A stretch of 60,423 bases of DNA from an uncultured Eubacterium sp. (GTDB taxonomy: Bacteria; Bacillota; Clostridia; Lachnospirales; Lachnospiraceae): positions 1-60,423 of the forward strand of contig CAPAOV010000018.1 in the NCBI GenBank assembly GCA_948579355.1, read 5' to 3'. This document shows positions 59,767 to 60,423 of the stretch, in pieces (within the stretch, counting starts at the first letter, position 1; each line of letters starts with the position of its first letter). The notes beneath the pieces were generated by a model. That model saw only the letters and a program-made list of their open reading frames with translations, did no database searches and was not told where the DNA came from. The translations under genes were made by a program, and so were the position numbers.

Positions 59767-60423
59767 TTATACAACATTAAGGGCATCCGCTACCAATTCG
59801 ATTTCTTTTAACTTTTCCTCCTCGATAGTGTGAACATATAGATTCATAGTGCTTCCAATATTGGAATGTCCCAGAATAATCTGCAGCGTTTTTGGCTTCA
59901 TGCCGCCTTCGATACATCTGGTCGCAAATGTGTGGCGCAATACATGCATGGAAAACCTCGGAATCTGTGCCTTATCGCAAATCTTAAACAGAGCCGTATC
60001 ATATGTACTGTTCTTGATTGGCGTACCTTTCCTGCATAAAAACACAAATTCGCTCCATTCTATTGAAATTATCTTGATTTTCCTATTTTTTTCTTTCTGG
60101 CGTTTCAATATGTCGATAGCCTCATCTGTCAGTGGAATCGTCCTATAGCCCGATTTGCTTTTGGGTTCTCCAATTCTCCACTCGCCTACCGAATATCTGT
60201 ATTCCATAGACCGCTGAATCTTCAGTGTCTTGTTCTGGAAATCTATATCTTCCCATTTCAAAGCAACCAATTCACCAGTCCGTAACCCGGTCTGCAGAAT
60301 AAAACGATACTGATACTCATAACTTTGACCGCTCGCATACTCCAAAAACACTTTCTGTATGTCTACCGTCAGCGCCTCCTTTTTCTGCGAAGGTTTACCC
60401 ATGTCACTCTTCACTGACTTCTT
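59767..60423 (-). CDS. Tyrosine recombinase (phage/ICE-type integrase), C-terminal part; N-terminus outside the window
   Basis: The frame is open to the window edge, so the visible 218 residues are the catalytic C-terminal domain. Catalytic residues: Arg in LQTGLRTGELVALKWEDIDF, Lys in PKSKSGYRTIPL, His-x-x-Arg in MHVLRHTFATRCIEGG, a third His in LGHSNIGST, and the nucleophile Tyr in MNLYVHTIEEEK. It catalyses excision and integration of a mobile element (prophage or integrative conjugative element). Ends 135 bp before the ychF start, so that intergenic gap probably contains one element boundary. Confidence 0.9.
   Translation of the reverse strand, partial: KKSVKSDMGKPSQKKEALTVDIQKVFLEYASGQSYEYQYRFILQTGLRTGELVALKWEDIDFQNKTLKIQRSMEYRYSVGEWRIGEPKSKSGYRTIPLTDEAIDILKRQKEKNRKIKIISIEWSEFVFLCRKGTPIKNSTYDTALFKICDKAQIPRFSMHVLRHTFATRCIEGGMKPKTLQIILGHSNIGSTMNLYVHTIEEEKLKEIELVADALNVV

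Noticed and set aside
1..60423. CRISPR array, rRNA or tRNA genes
   Set aside because: Reading the intergenic stretches on both strands gave no regularly spaced repeats and no cloverleaf or rRNA-like sequence.

Overview
The window is a bacterial chromosome segment that fits a butyrate-producing, endospore-forming member of the Lachnospiraceae (Clostridia). The evidence is a complete acetyl-CoA-to-butyryl-CoA operon with a divergent butyryl-CoA:acetate CoA-transferase, a spoIVA gene, a division/cell-wall (dcw) cluster without ftsA, an HD-GYP/FapA-like pair, strong AGGAGG ribosome-binding sites, and moderately low GC (judged by eye, not computed). The genus is not decided here. Nearly all genes lie on the minus strand; only glmS and the CoA-transferase are on the plus strand. 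No rRNA, tRNA or CRISPR was recognised.

Layout. 1-5000: the start of an Fe-S scaffold-like gene, then a minus-strand run aroB, lemA, DUF2207 membrane protein, thioesterase, left-handed beta-helix protein. 5000-7300: glmS with a long, hairpin-rich leader. 7300-13400: a beta-helix secreted protein with a DUF4867 cupin, then a small polysaccharide operon (GT2, deacetylase, GH5). 13400-21500: etfA, etfB, bcd, hbd, crt, thl and coaD in one operon read leftwards from a promoter overlapped by a near-perfect Rex operator, and the divergent CoA-transferase. 21500-22280: a graveyard of mobile-element remnants. 22280-31550: alaS, plsC, proA, 5-formyl-THF cyclo-ligase, DUF896, proB and two FAD enzymes. 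31550-36900: BofC-like protein, NlpC/P60 hydrolase with WalR-like boxes, HD-GYP protein, and a FapA-family protein with twelve 26-residue repeats. 36944-37409: a very large branched palindrome with no gene. 37430-43400: spoIVA (with a sigma-E-type promoter), a trigger-factor-like lipoprotein, a tiny membrane protein, smpB, rnr, secG. 43400-55900: ftsZ, ftsQ, murA, ftsW, murD, mraY, two transpeptidases, ftsL, rsmH, mraZ, headed by a MraZ box. 56000-59630: a broken DUF6273 gene, a secreted protein, lgt, ychF. 59767-end: the C-terminal part of a tyrosine recombinase, marking the edge of an integrated element.

Working together: the coaD-to-etfA operon and the CoA-transferase form the energy-yielding butyrate route, which reoxidises NADH; a Rex site over the operon promoter would tie it to the NADH/NAD+ ratio. 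glmS, murA, murD, mraY, the PBPs, ftsW/L/Q/Z and the NlpC hydrolase together cover amino-sugar supply, peptidoglycan synthesis, septation and wall turnover.

The most unusual content is non-coding: the 466-bp branched palindrome, a glmS leader in which a hairpin loop is perfectly complementary to the stretch just before the ribosome-binding site, and a GC-rich structured leader before the polysaccharide operon flanked by 12-nt direct repeats.
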